From Sphingobium herbicidovorans (lineage in GTDB: Bacteria; Pseudomonadota; Alphaproteobacteria; Sphingomonadales; Sphingomonadaceae), in NCBI RefSeq assembly GCF_002080435.1, contig NZ_CP020539.1, forward strand, positions 372,001-436,000: 64,000 nucleotides of DNA, in the 5' to 3' direction. Positions 1 to 7,871 of the stretch are shown here, one piece after another. The position numbers were made by a program, and so were the translations under genes. Each line of letters begins with the position of its first letter. Position 1 is the first letter of the stretch. A model generated the notes under the pieces. It worked only from the letters and a program-made list of their open reading frames with translations, was not told the origin of the DNA and searched no databases.

Positions 1-525
1 AGCTGTGTCCTTGCTGAACGCTTCGGCGGTGCCGGGGCGGTCTGTGTCGCCGGGTTAGACCCCGAACGGTCGCGCCAGTCGCAGCTGGTGGCGATGACCG
101 AAAATCTGAAGCGCCATGGCGAGGCCGCGGTGCGCGGGGGCCTGGTTCTGCTGGTCGAACCGATTGCGCCTGCGCGCATCCCGGGCCTGCTGATCGACCG
201 GCTGGAGGATGCGATCGCCATGGTGCGCGCGGTTGCGACGCCGTCCGTGCGGCTGCTGTTCGATACCGGCCACGTCGCGATGATGGGCCATGATGTGCCA
301 GCCGCCTTGGCGGATTGCGCGGCGGACATCGGACTTATCCAGTTCGCCGACATACCGGATCGTGTCGATCCCGGCCTTGGCCAGCTGGACTGGGCCGCCA
401 TTCAACGACAGGTCGCGAAGCATCAATATCGCGGCATCGTTGAACTGGAGTTTGAACCAGTAGATCCGACAGCGGAAGGCGAAGTACGGATGTTGGAACG
501 ACTCAAGCGCATCTTCGCAGCTTGA
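1..525 (+). CDS. Sugar-phosphate isomerase/hydroxypyruvate isomerase-like TIM barrel, 5' truncated
   Basis: The frame is open from base 1, so the start lies outside the window and about 174 residues of the C-terminal part are visible. The segments 'LLFDTGHVAMMG' and 'IGLIQFADIPDR' and the ending 'GIVELEFEP' fit the later strands of a xylose-isomerase-like TIM barrel (Hyi/OtnI group). The Asp-Thr-Gly-His and C-terminal Glu are the usual metal and substrate positions in that fold. The substrate cannot be read from sequence. The first in-frame ATG (around 106) is internal to the fold and is not the real start. A second TIM-barrel protein of the same superfamily lies at 42106. Confidence 0.75.
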   Translation, partial: SCVLAERFGGAGAVCVAGLDPERSRQSQLVAMTENLKRHGEAAVRGGLVLLVEPIAPARIPGLLIDRLEDAIAMVRAVATPSVRLLFDTGHVAMMGHDVPAALADCAADIGLIQFADIPDRVDPGLGQLDWAAIQRQVAKHQYRGIVELEFEPVDPTAEGEVRMLERLKRIFAA

Positions 526-574
526 CCCACCGCCCGTCCGTCCGGGCAATGTCCTGATCGGCTCCTTATGGCTG

Positions 575-588
575 CATATGTTGATATG
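575..588. promoter_or_regulatory. Short inverted repeat upstream of the ferredoxin-P450 pair
   Basis: CATAT-GTTG-ATATG forms 5-bp arms around a 4-base spacer, in the 130-bp gap before the ferredoxin gene. It stands out as AT-rich against the local GC-rich background. It could be an operator or part of the promoter. No convincing -35/-10 pair was seen, so this is a weak call. Confidence 0.25.
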
Positions 589-655
589 TCGCCATGGGCC
601 TGGCCCAGCCGTGCTGGTAAATAGCCGGTAACAACCGATCAGGAGAGTATGCCCG

Positions 656-862
656 ATGCGCGTGATCGCGAACATGAATGTCTGCCAGGGTCATGCCCGA
701 TGTGAAGACATCTGCCCGGAAGTCTTCTCGACAGATGCCGTGGAAGGCAAGGTAGTCATAGAACAGCCCGAATTCCCACCAGAACTGGAAGAAAAGGTGA
801 GGATGGCGGTCCGCAACTGTCCCGAAGGCGCCCTGCGCATTGCGAAAGGGACGGGTGAATGA
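656..862 (+). CDS. Ferredoxin ([3Fe-4S] type), P450 redox partner
   Basis: A 68-residue ferredoxin. Cys10, Cys16, Cys20 and Cys55-Pro56 follow the C-x2-H-x2-C ... C-P pattern of small [3Fe-4S] ferredoxins that pass electrons to bacterial P450s. His13 sits inside the first loop, as is common in this group. The ribosome site AGGAGAG (641-647) lies 8 bases before the ATG. An ATG at 649 is out of frame and gives no sensible protein. The gene overlaps the P450 start by 4 bp (ATGA), so the two are translationally coupled. No ferredoxin reductase gene is adjacent, so the reductase must be encoded elsewhere. Confidence 0.93.
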   Translation: MRVIANMNVCQGHARCEDICPEVFSTDAVEGKVVIEQPEFPPELEEKVRMAVRNCPEGALRIAKGTGE

Positions 863-2070
863 GCTTCTATCCGCAATCGACAGATCATGTTCCATCAGAT
901 CTGATCGTTGACTTTGATTTTTTCGAAGTGCCTGCTGATGTGTCCGATCCGGTCGACATCTGGCACGGGTTGGTGCGCCGGGGTGCGCCGCCCATCTTCT
1001 ACACGCCGCGCAATGGCGGGCATTGGGTGTTCCTGCGCTATAGCGACATTGCCGAGGCATATCGGAATCACGAGATATTTTCGACGCACAAGGCGCAGAT
1101 ACCGCCGCTGGAGCCTTATCCTGTGCTCCAGCCCAATGGCGTTGATCCGCCGCAACACGATGTCTTTCGCAAGATCCTGGCGCCGATGTTCACACCGCTT
1201 GCCGTCCGGCGGATGACCGAGGGATTGCAGCATCGTGCGGAAGGACTGATTTCCGGTTTCGCGAGCAAGGGCGGATGTGACTTCGTCAAGGATTATGCCG
1301 CCAAGTTCCCGACTGGAACCTTCCTTGAACTGTTCGGCCTGCCCGAAGCGCGGCTGCCGGAATTCCTGCGCATTTCCGATACCTTTTTCCGCAGCACCGA
1401 CCCGGACGTCAGGGCGGCGAACCTGCTGGAGATTTTCGAGGTTCTGGAGGAACTGTTTCGCGAAAAGGAACGCAATCCGGGCAATGATATCGCATCGACC
1501 GTGGTGCAGTCGCGCGATGCGGACGGCAATCCTTTCCCGTGGGAAGACATCATCAACTGTGGTTTTCTGTTGTTCGTTGCCGGCCTGGATACAGTCACGA
1601 ACACCATGGCCTATGTCTGGCGTTATCTCGCGACTTCGCCGGACGCGCGCCAGAAGTTCCGCGATCGCCTGGACGATCCGTCAGCATTCCTGCTGGCGAT
1701 AGAGGAATTGATGCGGATCAACGCGGTGTCCAGCATCTATCGTCGGGTGACGCATGATTGCGAGTTCAAGGGCGTGCAGTTCCGGCGCAACGATCGCGTG
1801 GTCCTGCCAAACACGGTGGCGAACCGCGACCCGTCGATATTCAGGGACCCGCAGACGATCGACCTTGATCGCAAGGTGAACAATCATGTCACCTTCGGCC
1901 TTGGCCCCCATCGCTGCATCGGATCGCACCTCGCCAAGCGGGAAATCATGATTTCGCTGCAGGAGTGGCTGCGCCACATTCCGGAGTTTGAGCTGGACCC
2001 GGATCAGGACGCTGATTCGATCTTCGGCGGGCCGGTGATGGGCTTTACGTCTCTGAAACTCCGTTGGTGA
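859..2070 (+). CDS. Cytochrome P450 monooxygenase (class I)
   Basis: A 403-residue soluble bacterial P450 without a membrane anchor. The I-helix oxygen-activation motif AGLDT is at 241-245, the K-helix ExxR is Glu283-Arg286, and the haem loop FGLGPHRCIG has the thiolate ligand Cys353. It is coupled to the upstream ferredoxin, which is likely its electron donor. Given the steroid genes downstream, a steroid or other isoprenoid hydroxylation is plausible, but the sequence does not fix substrate or position. The 3' end overlaps the convergent AraC gene by 26 bp. The nearest named groups I can suggest are the CYP108/CYP111-type terpene and steroid P450s of sphingomonads, at low confidence. Confidence 0.95.
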   Translation: MSFYPQSTDHVPSDLIVDFDFFEVPADVSDPVDIWHGLVRRGAPPIFYTPRNGGHWVFLRYSDIAEAYRNHEIFSTHKAQIPPLEPYPVLQPNGVDPPQHDVFRKILAPMFTPLAVRRMTEGLQHRAEGLISGFASKGGCDFVKDYAAKFPTGTFLELFGLPEARLPEFLRISDTFFRSTDPDVRAANLLEIFEVLEELFREKERNPGNDIASTVVQSRDADGNPFPWEDIINCGFLLFVAGLDTVTNTMAYVWRYLATSPDARQKFRDRLDDPSAFLLAIEELMRINAVSSIYRRVTHDCEFKGVQFRRNDRVVLPNTVANRDPSIFRDPQTIDLDRKVNNHVTFGLGPHRCIGSHLAKREIMISLQEWLRHIPEFELDPDQDADSIFGGPVMGFTSLKLRW

Positions 2071-2917
2071 GAGCGGCGGACCGCTGCCGATATTCCCGTG
2101 GAGACAGCCCTGTGGCGCGCCGAAACGCCCGGGCAAAACTGTTTCCATGGGAAAATCCCGCCTGTTCGGCTACCTGTTTCATTGGCGCATCGGCGTTCGC
2201 GAGCAGCAGCTTTGCCTGCTCAATCCGGTAGCTTTCGATGTAGGCCGATATCGTCTTGCCGGTCAGGGCGAGGAATTGGCGATGCAGATGGCGTGGGCTG
2301 ATGCCGCATAGCCCGGCCAATTCCGACACGCCCGGCATGGGTGGGCCTGCTTCGATCCGTTCACGCACGCGGCGAAATTGCCACGGAGCGAGACGGCTCG
2401 CGGTCGCCGCACCGGCAGCATGGTGGAACAGGCGGCGCAACTCTACCCGGACAAGCTGAAACAATGCTTCCATGGCATCTTCCGACCGATCCAGCGGGTT
2501 GATCAATTCCCGATGCGCCAACCGCATAAGGCTGCGCAGCGCGTCGTTGCGAATGTTCAGCAGCCCTTGGAGGAAGGGTAGCGAGGGCTCGCCCGTGCCC
2601 ATGATTTCAGCGCCATGTTCGTCATCGAACACGCAGCGGAGAACCCGGATCTGGCGTCCTTCCGAACGACCGCCAACGGCAATTCCCGGATGACGTATAA
2701 ACAGCGGGCCCATGAAGCAGCGACGGCCAGGATCGATGTCGGGGAAATAGGCCGATGCATCCGCCGACATGGGCGGCAGCGACATTTCCAGCATCAATTG
2801 ATCTTCGGTCCGTTCAAAACTGACGATGTCGGGCCAATGCCATTCCACCAATTCGAACTGCCCGCCAGACACCGGGCAGTGCTCAATCACTCGGGCAGTG
2901 AAATCAATATCGTCCAT
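2045..2917 (-). CDS. AraC-family transcriptional regulator
   Basis: 290 residues. The C-terminal third carries two helix-turn-helix units of the AraC/XylS type: 'VSELAGLCGISPRHLHRQF' followed by 'MKQVAEQAGFSHGNSFARAF', ending with the family signature around 'TGLSPREYR'. The N-terminal half should be the ligand-sensing domain and matches nothing I recognise. It lies just downstream of a second AraC gene with a 14-bp gap, so the two are probably co-transcribed leftward from the promoter near 3820. Its last 26 bp overlap the P450 gene tail to tail. Likely targets are the P450 pair or the mutase operon; this is inferred from position only. Confidence 0.9.
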   Translation of the reverse strand: MDDIDFTARVIEHCPVSGGQFELVEWHWPDIVSFERTEDQLMLEMSLPPMSADASAYFPDIDPGRRCFMGPLFIRHPGIAVGGRSEGRQIRVLRCVFDDEHGAEIMGTGEPSLPFLQGLLNIRNDALRSLMRLAHRELINPLDRSEDAMEALFQLVRVELRRLFHHAAGAATASRLAPWQFRRVRERIEAGPPMPGVSELAGLCGISPRHLHRQFLALTGKTISAYIESYRIEQAKLLLANADAPMKQVAEQAGFSHGNSFARAFRRATGLSPREYRQRSAALTNGVSET

Positions 2918-2931
2918 TCAAGTCTTTCCCG

Positions 2932-3810
2932 TCATCGCATCAGCGCCCGCCAGGCGCCGGGCGATCTTCCTGTTTCGCGGCGAAACGCGGCCGAAAATGA
3001 GGGCGTACCGGCATAGCCCAGCATGCGCGCGATGTATTCGATCGACCAATGCTCTTCCACCAGCATCGCCTTGGCGCGTTCCATGCGTCTGCGCCGGATC
3101 GCCGCGCCGGGACTGACGCCAGTCGATTGATGGAAACAGCGGATGAAATGATCCCGGCTAAGACCACATCGTTCCGCTATGGCGTCAAGCGAAGGCGCAG
3201 TCCCCGGCGCGTCGATCATCGCCAGCGCCACCCGGAGCGCGCGCGCGGAAAGACCGCCTCGCCGCCTGCCCGCGCGCTGTGATGCGTCCTTCAGAAAACG
3301 GCTCAGGTCGAGCAGCAGCAGCGCGACCAGCGCCTCCGCGACGGCTGCACTGTCGTCTGCAGGATGTTCTACCTCTGCTGCCAGTCTCAGCATCGCCTCC
3401 TCGATAGAGGCGGCATGCATATCGAAACACGCGCCAAGAACCGTATCGTTGAACGAGACGTCCGCCAAGGCTGGCGCGATCCGTCGATCCTCGAAGCGAA
3501 TGCGCAGCGTGTCGAAGGCGCCCTGAGCGACATGTATTTCCATCGGCACTCCCGCCGGGCGCAGCGCGAGAGCGCCCATGCGTGCAAACGGCCGCCGGGG
3601 GTCGCCGGCAATCCGCCCTTCCGATCCGGTCAGCAGGCGCGACAGCCCGAGCATCAGTACGGATTGCGGTTCAACGATCCGCACCGTCTCGGCCCTGACT
3701 TCGGGGAAGGCGCATAGCTCGATCACCGCGCCATCAATATGCAGCGATCGGAGCACGACATCCGTGCGCTGCCTCGCCAGCCTGATTGATATCGCCTCCA
3801 TGCTGCGCAT
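2932..3810 (-). CDS. AraC-family transcriptional regulator divergent from the mutase operon
   Basis: About 292 residues from the ATG at 3810 (an alternative ATG at 3801 gives 289). The C-terminus has the tandem AraC helix-turn-helix: 'LDAIAERCGLSRDHFIRCF' and 'IEYIARMLGYAGTPSFSAAF', ending 'TGRSPGAWR'. The same frame stays open far upstream across the mutase gene, but that extension is antisense and not real. The ribosome site is weak, with only GATAAG before the ATG. It is divergent from the B12 mutase operon, and two 9-bp direct repeats 20 bp apart lie in the shared promoter. It is therefore the prime candidate for the mutase regulator. Confidence 0.88.
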   Translation of the reverse strand: MRSMEAISIRLARQRTDVVLRSLHIDGAVIELCAFPEVRAETVRIVEPQSVLMLGLSRLLTGSEGRIAGDPRRPFARMGALALRPAGVPMEIHVAQGAFDTLRIRFEDRRIAPALADVSFNDTVLGACFDMHAASIEEAMLRLAAEVEHPADDSAAVAEALVALLLLDLSRFLKDASQRAGRRRGGLSARALRVALAMIDAPGTAPSLDAIAERCGLSRDHFIRCFHQSTGVSPGAAIRRRRMERAKAMLVEEHWSIEYIARMLGYAGTPSFSAAFRRETGRSPGAWRALMR

Positions 3811-3818
3811 CTTATCAC

Positions 3819-3847
3819 ATAATGCGAAATAATATGATATTATGCGA
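3819..3847. promoter_or_regulatory. Direct-repeat operator candidate between AraC gene and mutase operon
   Basis: ATAATGCGA (3819-3827) and ATTATGCGA (3839-3847) are direct repeats exactly 20 bp apart, two helical turns, within an AT-rich patch of the divergent intergenic region. Two in-phase direct half-sites are the usual geometry for AraC-family binding. The site overlaps the region just upstream of the regulator's own start, which would allow autoregulation as well as control of the mutase genes. Confidence 0.5.
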
Positions 3848-3927
3848 CAATCTTTCATTCCCCATGCGTCAATCCTTGAGCGGGCGGTCAAGCGGCGCAT
3901 AGCAATGTGGGCAAGGAGAGAGCCGTC

Positions 3928-5649
3928 ATGAATCGCCCGACCGGACCAATCGTCCCCGCCACAGACGCCATCTTGGGTGAAGAAGCCCGCTGGCAGGAGG
4001 AAACGCGCGGTCCTGCCATGGACGGGCGACCCGAACGCCGCGACCCCTTCGTCACTCAGGCGCTGAAATGGCCGATCAAGCCGCTCTACACGCCTGCTGA
4101 TCTGGATGCCGTCGGCTTCGACTATATGGCTGACCTGGGCTTCCCCGGAGAATATCCCTACACCCGGTCCACTCGCCCCAACGGCCACCGCACCGATTTC
4201 TGGACGATGACCCAGGTCACCGGCTTCGGGAAGGGAGAGGATTGGGCGAAGCGCGCGCGCTATATGCTGGATCAGGGGCTGTCCGGCCTGATCCTCGAAT
4301 ATGACCTCGCCACCACCAACGGTTATGACAGCGACGATCCCATCGTGGAGGGTGAGGTCGGCCGCGCAGGGATGGCGCTCGACAGTCTGGAGGATCTGGA
4401 AAAGGCGTTCGAACTCCCCTTCGACAAGCTCAAATATCTGATGAGCGTCTGCAACGCGCCGCAGCCGGTGAACCTCGCCATGATCATCGCCGCGCTGGAA
4501 AAGAAGAGCGTCGATCCCAAGGATTTCGTCCTGCACATCGTCAACGGCATCCTGATCGAATATACCTGCGTCGGCCGCTACATATATCCGCCCGAGCATG
4601 GATTGCGGATCGCCACCGACTGCATCGAATATATCATCCGCAATCACCCCAATTGGGCGCCGATCTCGATCATCTCCGCCCAGCTCCAGCCCGCCAAGGC
4701 GAACCCGGTGCAGGAGATCGCTTACTCGCTCGCCATCGCCTGCGCCTATATCGACGCGGTGCTGGAGCGCGGGCTCGATATCGATACGGTGGCGCCCTAC
4801 ATCAATCACTTCGTCGTCAACGTCGACATGGATTTCTTCGAAGGCGTGTGCAAGCTGCGCGCCTTCCGCAAATGCTGGGCGCGGCTGATGAAGGAGCGCT
4901 ACGGCGCGACCAAGCCCGAAGCGCTCAAGATCCGCATGATGACCTCTCCCACCACCATCGCGCTCACCCTCCAGCAGCCGCTCAACAATATCGCGCGGCT
5001 GGGCATCATGGCGACCGCCTGCGCGCTGGGCGGGGCAGGGGAGGCGATGACCACGCCGCTTTACGACGAGGCCCACGCCCTGCCAGGCGAAAACGCCATC
5101 CGCGTGGGCGCGGCGATCCAGCATATCGTCGCGCATGAAACCGGCGTCGCGGAGACGATCGACCCGCTCGCAGGCTCCTACTATGTAGAGACTCTGACCA
5201 AGCAGATGGAGGACGCCGCCTTCGCCGAAATGGACAAGGTATTCGCCATGGGCGGGGCGGTAAAGGCGATCGAGACCGGCTATATCCAGCGCGCGCTCGG
5301 CCGCGAACAATATGAGCGTAACAAGGACATAGAGGAAGGCCGCCGCAAATGGGTCGGCGTCAACCACCTCACCCGCGCGGACGAAGAGCGCGAGATCGAA
5401 ATCTTCCGCCTCGACGAAGCGATGGAGGAGGAGCAAATCCGCAAGGTCCGCGACCTGCGCGCACGCCGCGACCAGCCCGCTGTCGACGCCGCGCTGGAAA
5501 AGGTGCGCGAAGCCGCCCGCAATGGTGAAAATATGGTGCCGCCCTGCCTGGAGGCGGTGAAACTCTACGCCACGCATGGCGAAATCTGCAACGCGATGCG
5601 CGACGTCTTCGGCGTCCACAGCGCGGACAGCCAGCTGATGGGAATCTGA
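3928..5649 (+). CDS. Coenzyme B12-dependent acyl-CoA mutase, large (substrate) subunit, atypical active site
   Basis: 573 residues, the size of separate MCM-type large subunits (HcmA, IcmA and similar). The ATG at 3928 follows AAGGAGAG with 7-bp spacing; a GTG at 3907 is less likely. The TIM-barrel framework is clear: 'NGYDSDDP' at 131-138, 'GEVGRAGMALDS' from 142, 'YIYPP' at 218-222, and a C-terminal 'DPLAGSYYVETLT'. Aligned by eye with methylmalonyl-CoA mutase, Tyr89 becomes Val97, Arg207 becomes Val215, the Gly-Tyr-His244 triad becomes Ser250-Ala251-Gln252, and the Gln330 loop is replaced. These residues hold the carboxylate and thioester carbonyl, so methylmalonyl-CoA is an unlikely substrate. 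The small subunit and a MeaB-type GTPase follow immediately. The true substrate is unknown. Confidence 0.9.
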   Translation: MNRPTGPIVPATDAILGEEARWQEETRGPAMDGRPERRDPFVTQALKWPIKPLYTPADLDAVGFDYMADLGFPGEYPYTRSTRPNGHRTDFWTMTQVTGFGKGEDWAKRARYMLDQGLSGLILEYDLATTNGYDSDDPIVEGEVGRAGMALDSLEDLEKAFELPFDKLKYLMSVCNAPQPVNLAMIIAALEKKSVDPKDFVLHIVNGILIEYTCVGRYIYPPEHGLRIATDCIEYIIRNHPNWAPISIISAQLQPAKANPVQEIAYSLAIACAYIDAVLERGLDIDTVAPYINHFVVNVDMDFFEGVCKLRAFRKCWARLMKERYGATKPEALKIRMMTSPTTIALTLQQPLNNIARLGIMATACALGGAGEAMTTPLYDEAHALPGENAIRVGAAIQHIVAHETGVAETIDPLAGSYYVETLTKQMEDAAFAEMDKVFAMGGAVKAIETGYIQRALGREQYERNKDIEEGRRKWVGVNHLTRADEEREIEIFRLDEAMEEEQIRKVRDLRARRDQPAVDAALEKVREAARNGENMVPPCLEAVKLYATHGEICNAMRDVFGVHSADSQLMGI

Positions 5650-5654
5650 CCAGC

Positions 5655-6080
5655 ATGACCACATTCAAACGCCCCTTGCGCGTCCTGCTCGCCAAGCTTG
5701 GCATGGACACGCATACCGTCGGCGTCACCGTCATCGGTCATGCCCTGCGCGAAGCGGGGATGGAGGTCATCTTCACTGGGCTCAAACAGACGCCGGAAAT
5801 GGTCTGCGCCGCCGCCGTGCAGGAGGATGTGGACGTCGTCGGCATCTCCACCCTGTCCGCCGGGCACACCCGCAGCCTGCCCAAACTCGCCCGATTGCTG
5901 CGCGAAGCGGGCGCGAGCGACAAGCTGCTCGTCGCGGGCGGCGTCATCCCAGAAGAGGACAAGCCGATCCTCGAAGAAGCAGGGGTCGACCGCATCTTCA
6001 CCATGGGTTCCGACACGCGCGACATTGTCGCCTATCTCGAAAGCTGGTGGGCACAGCGGCCGGCGGAGGACGCTGCCTGA
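5655..6080 (+). CDS. B12-binding small subunit of acyl-CoA mutase
   Basis: 141 residues forming one Rossmann-like cobalamin-binding domain. The base-off/His-on motif is present as Asp18-x-His20-x2-Gly23 ('DTHTVG', where most relatives have 'DGHxxG'). It is followed by 'STLSAGH' (the SxL element) and the Gly-Gly of 'VAGGVIPEED'. The cofactor site therefore looks functional, in contrast to the altered substrate site in the large subunit. The gene starts 5 bp after the large subunit and its stop overlaps the next start (TGATG). HcmB/IcmB-type small subunits are the same length and arrangement. Confidence 0.95.
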   Translation: MTTFKRPLRVLLAKLGMDTHTVGVTVIGHALREAGMEVIFTGLKQTPEMVCAAAVQEDVDVVGISTLSAGHTRSLPKLARLLREAGASDKLLVAGGVIPEEDKPILEEAGVDRIFTMGSDTRDIVAYLESWWAQRPAEDAA

Positions 6081-7042
6081 TGCTCCGCACCCCGGCGGAG
6101 GTCGCGCGGCGGCTGCTGGCCGGAGAGGTGGCCGCAGGCGCGCGCGCCATACGCTGGCTGGATGACCGCGACCCGCGCGGTGCAGAGGTCCTCAGCCTCA
6201 TCTACCCGCAGACCGGCCGCGCGCAGGTGGTCGGCGTCACCGGCCCGCCCGGCGCGGGCAAGTCCACCCTTACCGATGTGCTCGTCGCGGAATGGCGCAA
6301 GCGCGGCCAGCGCGTGGGCGTCATCGCCGTCGATCCGTCCAGCCCATTCACTGGCGGCGCGATATTGGGGGACCGGGTGCGCATGAGCCGCCATGCGCTC
6401 GACCCCGGCGTCTTCATCCGCTCGCTCGGTACGCGCGGGCAGGCGGGTGGGCTATCGCGTTCGACGCAGGATGCCTGCCTGATCTTCGACGCGATGGGCT
6501 ATGACATTGTTCTCGTTGAGACAGTTGGCGTGGGTCAGGATGAGATCGACGTTGTCAACCTCGCCCACACCACCGTCATCGTCGCCGTGCCGGGCCTTGG
6601 CGACGAGATACAGGCGGTCAAGGCGGGCCTGATGGAGGCGGGCGACATCTTCGTCGTCAACAAGGCGGATCGCGACGGCTATGACGCCACCCATCGCCAG
6701 ATGGAACTGATGCTCCACCTGCGCGCCCAAGCGGTCGCCGATCTCCGATGGGACGTTCCGTTACTCCGCGCCGCCGCTGCAAAAGGTGAGGGGGCAGAAG
6801 CGATTGTCGATGCCATCGCCGCGCACCGGAGTTTTCTGAAGCAGGAAGGCGACTTCGCGAACCGCAGCCGCCTGCGCGCCCGGGAACAGGTGCTCTCACT
6901 GGTCCGCGATGCGTTGGCTGCTCGCGCCCTGGCCATGTCCGGCGACGCCATTCTCCAGCAGGTCGAGATGCGCCGGCTTGATCCCTATGCCGCCGCCGAC
7001 CGCATCCTGTCCGCCCTGTCAGAAAAGAGTGCCGCAGCATGA
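6080..7042 (+). CDS. MeaB/ArgK-type G-protein chaperone for the mutase
   Basis: 320 residues. The Walker A motif is GPPGAGKST (55-63), with 'DPSSPFTGGAILGDR', 'VETVGVGQDE' and the base-recognition motif 'NKAD', all typical of the MeaB/ArgK/MMAA family. These GTPases gate adenosylcobalamin loading and protect or reactivate mutases. Its start overlaps the small-subunit stop (TGATG), so the three proteins should be made together. This supports a real B12-dependent mutase despite the unusual substrate residues. A longer in-frame start at 6047 would run into the small subunit and is rejected. Confidence 0.95.
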   Translation: MLRTPAEVARRLLAGEVAAGARAIRWLDDRDPRGAEVLSLIYPQTGRAQVVGVTGPPGAGKSTLTDVLVAEWRKRGQRVGVIAVDPSSPFTGGAILGDRVRMSRHALDPGVFIRSLGTRGQAGGLSRSTQDACLIFDAMGYDIVLVETVGVGQDEIDVVNLAHTTVIVAVPGLGDEIQAVKAGLMEAGDIFVVNKADRDGYDATHRQMELMLHLRAQAVADLRWDVPLLRAAAAKGEGAEAIVDAIAAHRSFLKQEGDFANRSRLRAREQVLSLVRDALAARALAMSGDAILQQVEMRRLDPYAAADRILSALSEKSAAA

Positions 7043-7662
7043 CCAAATCGATCTGCGCCCTGGCGCACAAGCCGGGCAGCACGCGCGATCAGTTCCAGAC
7101 ATATTATGAGGAAAATCATGCTCCGCTGGCGATCAGTCATTTTCCCTTCTCAGGTTATGCGCGCAATCATGTGACGGGTGCCGCGGATTTCCGCTGGGAT
7201 ACCATCAGCGAATTTTGGGCGGATGATATTCAGGCCGCGGCCGCCTTGATGGCTGGTCCGGTCGGCGAGATCATGGCCGCCGATGAGGAGCGGTTCATGA
7301 ACCGGCCTATGATCGCTTCAGCTGGTGTGGAGGAGGTCATCCTGTCGCAGGGTGGCCGCAGTGGCAGCGATGGTAGCCGCACCGCGATCCTCATCCGAGG
7401 CGTGGCCGACGATGCCGACGCGCGCGCGAGGCTGCTGGAATGGGCGGGAGGCTTCGCTCGTGAGTTGCCGGGCGTCTCGGTCGATTTCACCAGCGGGTGG
7501 ACACAAGTGGCTTTCCCCGGTGAGGCCGTCCTGTGGCTACCGGGATGGCGCGACGGACTGTCCACACCTGCCGGTCTCTCCGCTCAAATCCTGCATGTCC
7601 GTCACGTGGAAACGCCCGTCTCTCAACTGCGGGGCAACTGCACTGACTCTCGGCCTGCGTGA
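7039..7662 (+). CDS. EthD-like dimeric alpha/beta-barrel protein, possibly two repeats
   Basis: 207 residues. The N-terminus has the EthD signature: 'AHKPGSTRDQFQTYYEENHAPLA' spans residues 9-31, with the conserved Tyr-Tyr-x3-His-Ala-Pro portion, followed by 'YARNHV'. The second half may be a degenerate second ferredoxin-like repeat. EthD-like proteins are small accessory or isomerase-like proteins with mostly unknown reactions. It overlaps meaB by 4 bp (ATGA), so it is the fourth gene of the mutase operon. It may process the mutase product or substrate, but nothing in the sequence shows which. Another EthD domain, fused to a SnoaL domain, is at 47154-47966. Confidence 0.75.
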   Translation: MTKSICALAHKPGSTRDQFQTYYEENHAPLAISHFPFSGYARNHVTGAADFRWDTISEFWADDIQAAAALMAGPVGEIMAADEERFMNRPMIASAGVEEVILSQGGRSGSDGSRTAILIRGVADDADARARLLEWAGGFARELPGVSVDFTSGWTQVAFPGEAVLWLPGWRDGLSTPAGLSAQILHVRHVETPVSQLRGNCTDSRPA

Positions 7663-7747
7663 TATATGCAACAGCGTAGCATTAAAGATCATAAAATACG
7701 CAGATGGCGACTGGTGACTTGAAGTAAGCGATATATGCGACTAAGAG
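7661..7747 (+). promoter_or_regulatory. Promoter and direct repeats upstream of TonB receptor
   Basis: GATATATGC occurs twice, at 7661-7669 and 7730-7738, in direct orientation 69 bp apart. The second copy sits between a possible -35 (TTGAAG, 7719-7724) and -10 (TAAGAG, 7742-7747) with 17-bp spacing. TACGCA at 7697-7702 is a one-base-short version of the heptamer found at other promoters here. A regulator binding GATATATGC would directly block or stimulate this promoter. Confidence 0.4.
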
Positions 7748-7755
7748 AGCCAAAT

Positions 7756-7777
7756 CGGACATGAAAACTCATGTCCG
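7756..7777 (+). promoter_or_regulatory. 22-bp perfect palindrome in the TonB receptor leader
   Basis: CGGACATGA-AAAC-TCATGTCCG has 9-bp perfect arms and a 4-base loop. No U-run follows directly (a T5 comes later, near 7790), so it is not a standard terminator. It may be an operator just downstream of the proposed promoter or a hairpin in the 5' leader. Confidence 0.45.
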
Positions 7778-7871
7778 CGGGCGTCGCATGCTTTTTCCGG
7801 TGAAGTGCGTCCAGATAAGCATAAGAAGCCGGGACTGTTAGCGATAAACAGCCATGTGTTGGGAGGATGTA

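Noticed and set aside
3928..5649. Plain methylmalonyl-CoA mutase
   Set aside because: The carboxylate- and thioester-binding residues appear substituted, so that annotation would mislead.
3811..5664. Long reverse-strand open frame extending the AraC gene across the mutase gene
   Set aside because: It is antisense to a strongly conserved mutase, Arg/Asp/His-rich and without domain motifs; a GC-rich codon shadow.
7748..7871. Cobalamin riboswitch before the TonB receptor
   Set aside because: Considered because a B12-dependent mutase lies upstream, but I could not find a convincing B12 box or the expected multi-stem layout; only a simple 9-bp hairpin is seen.
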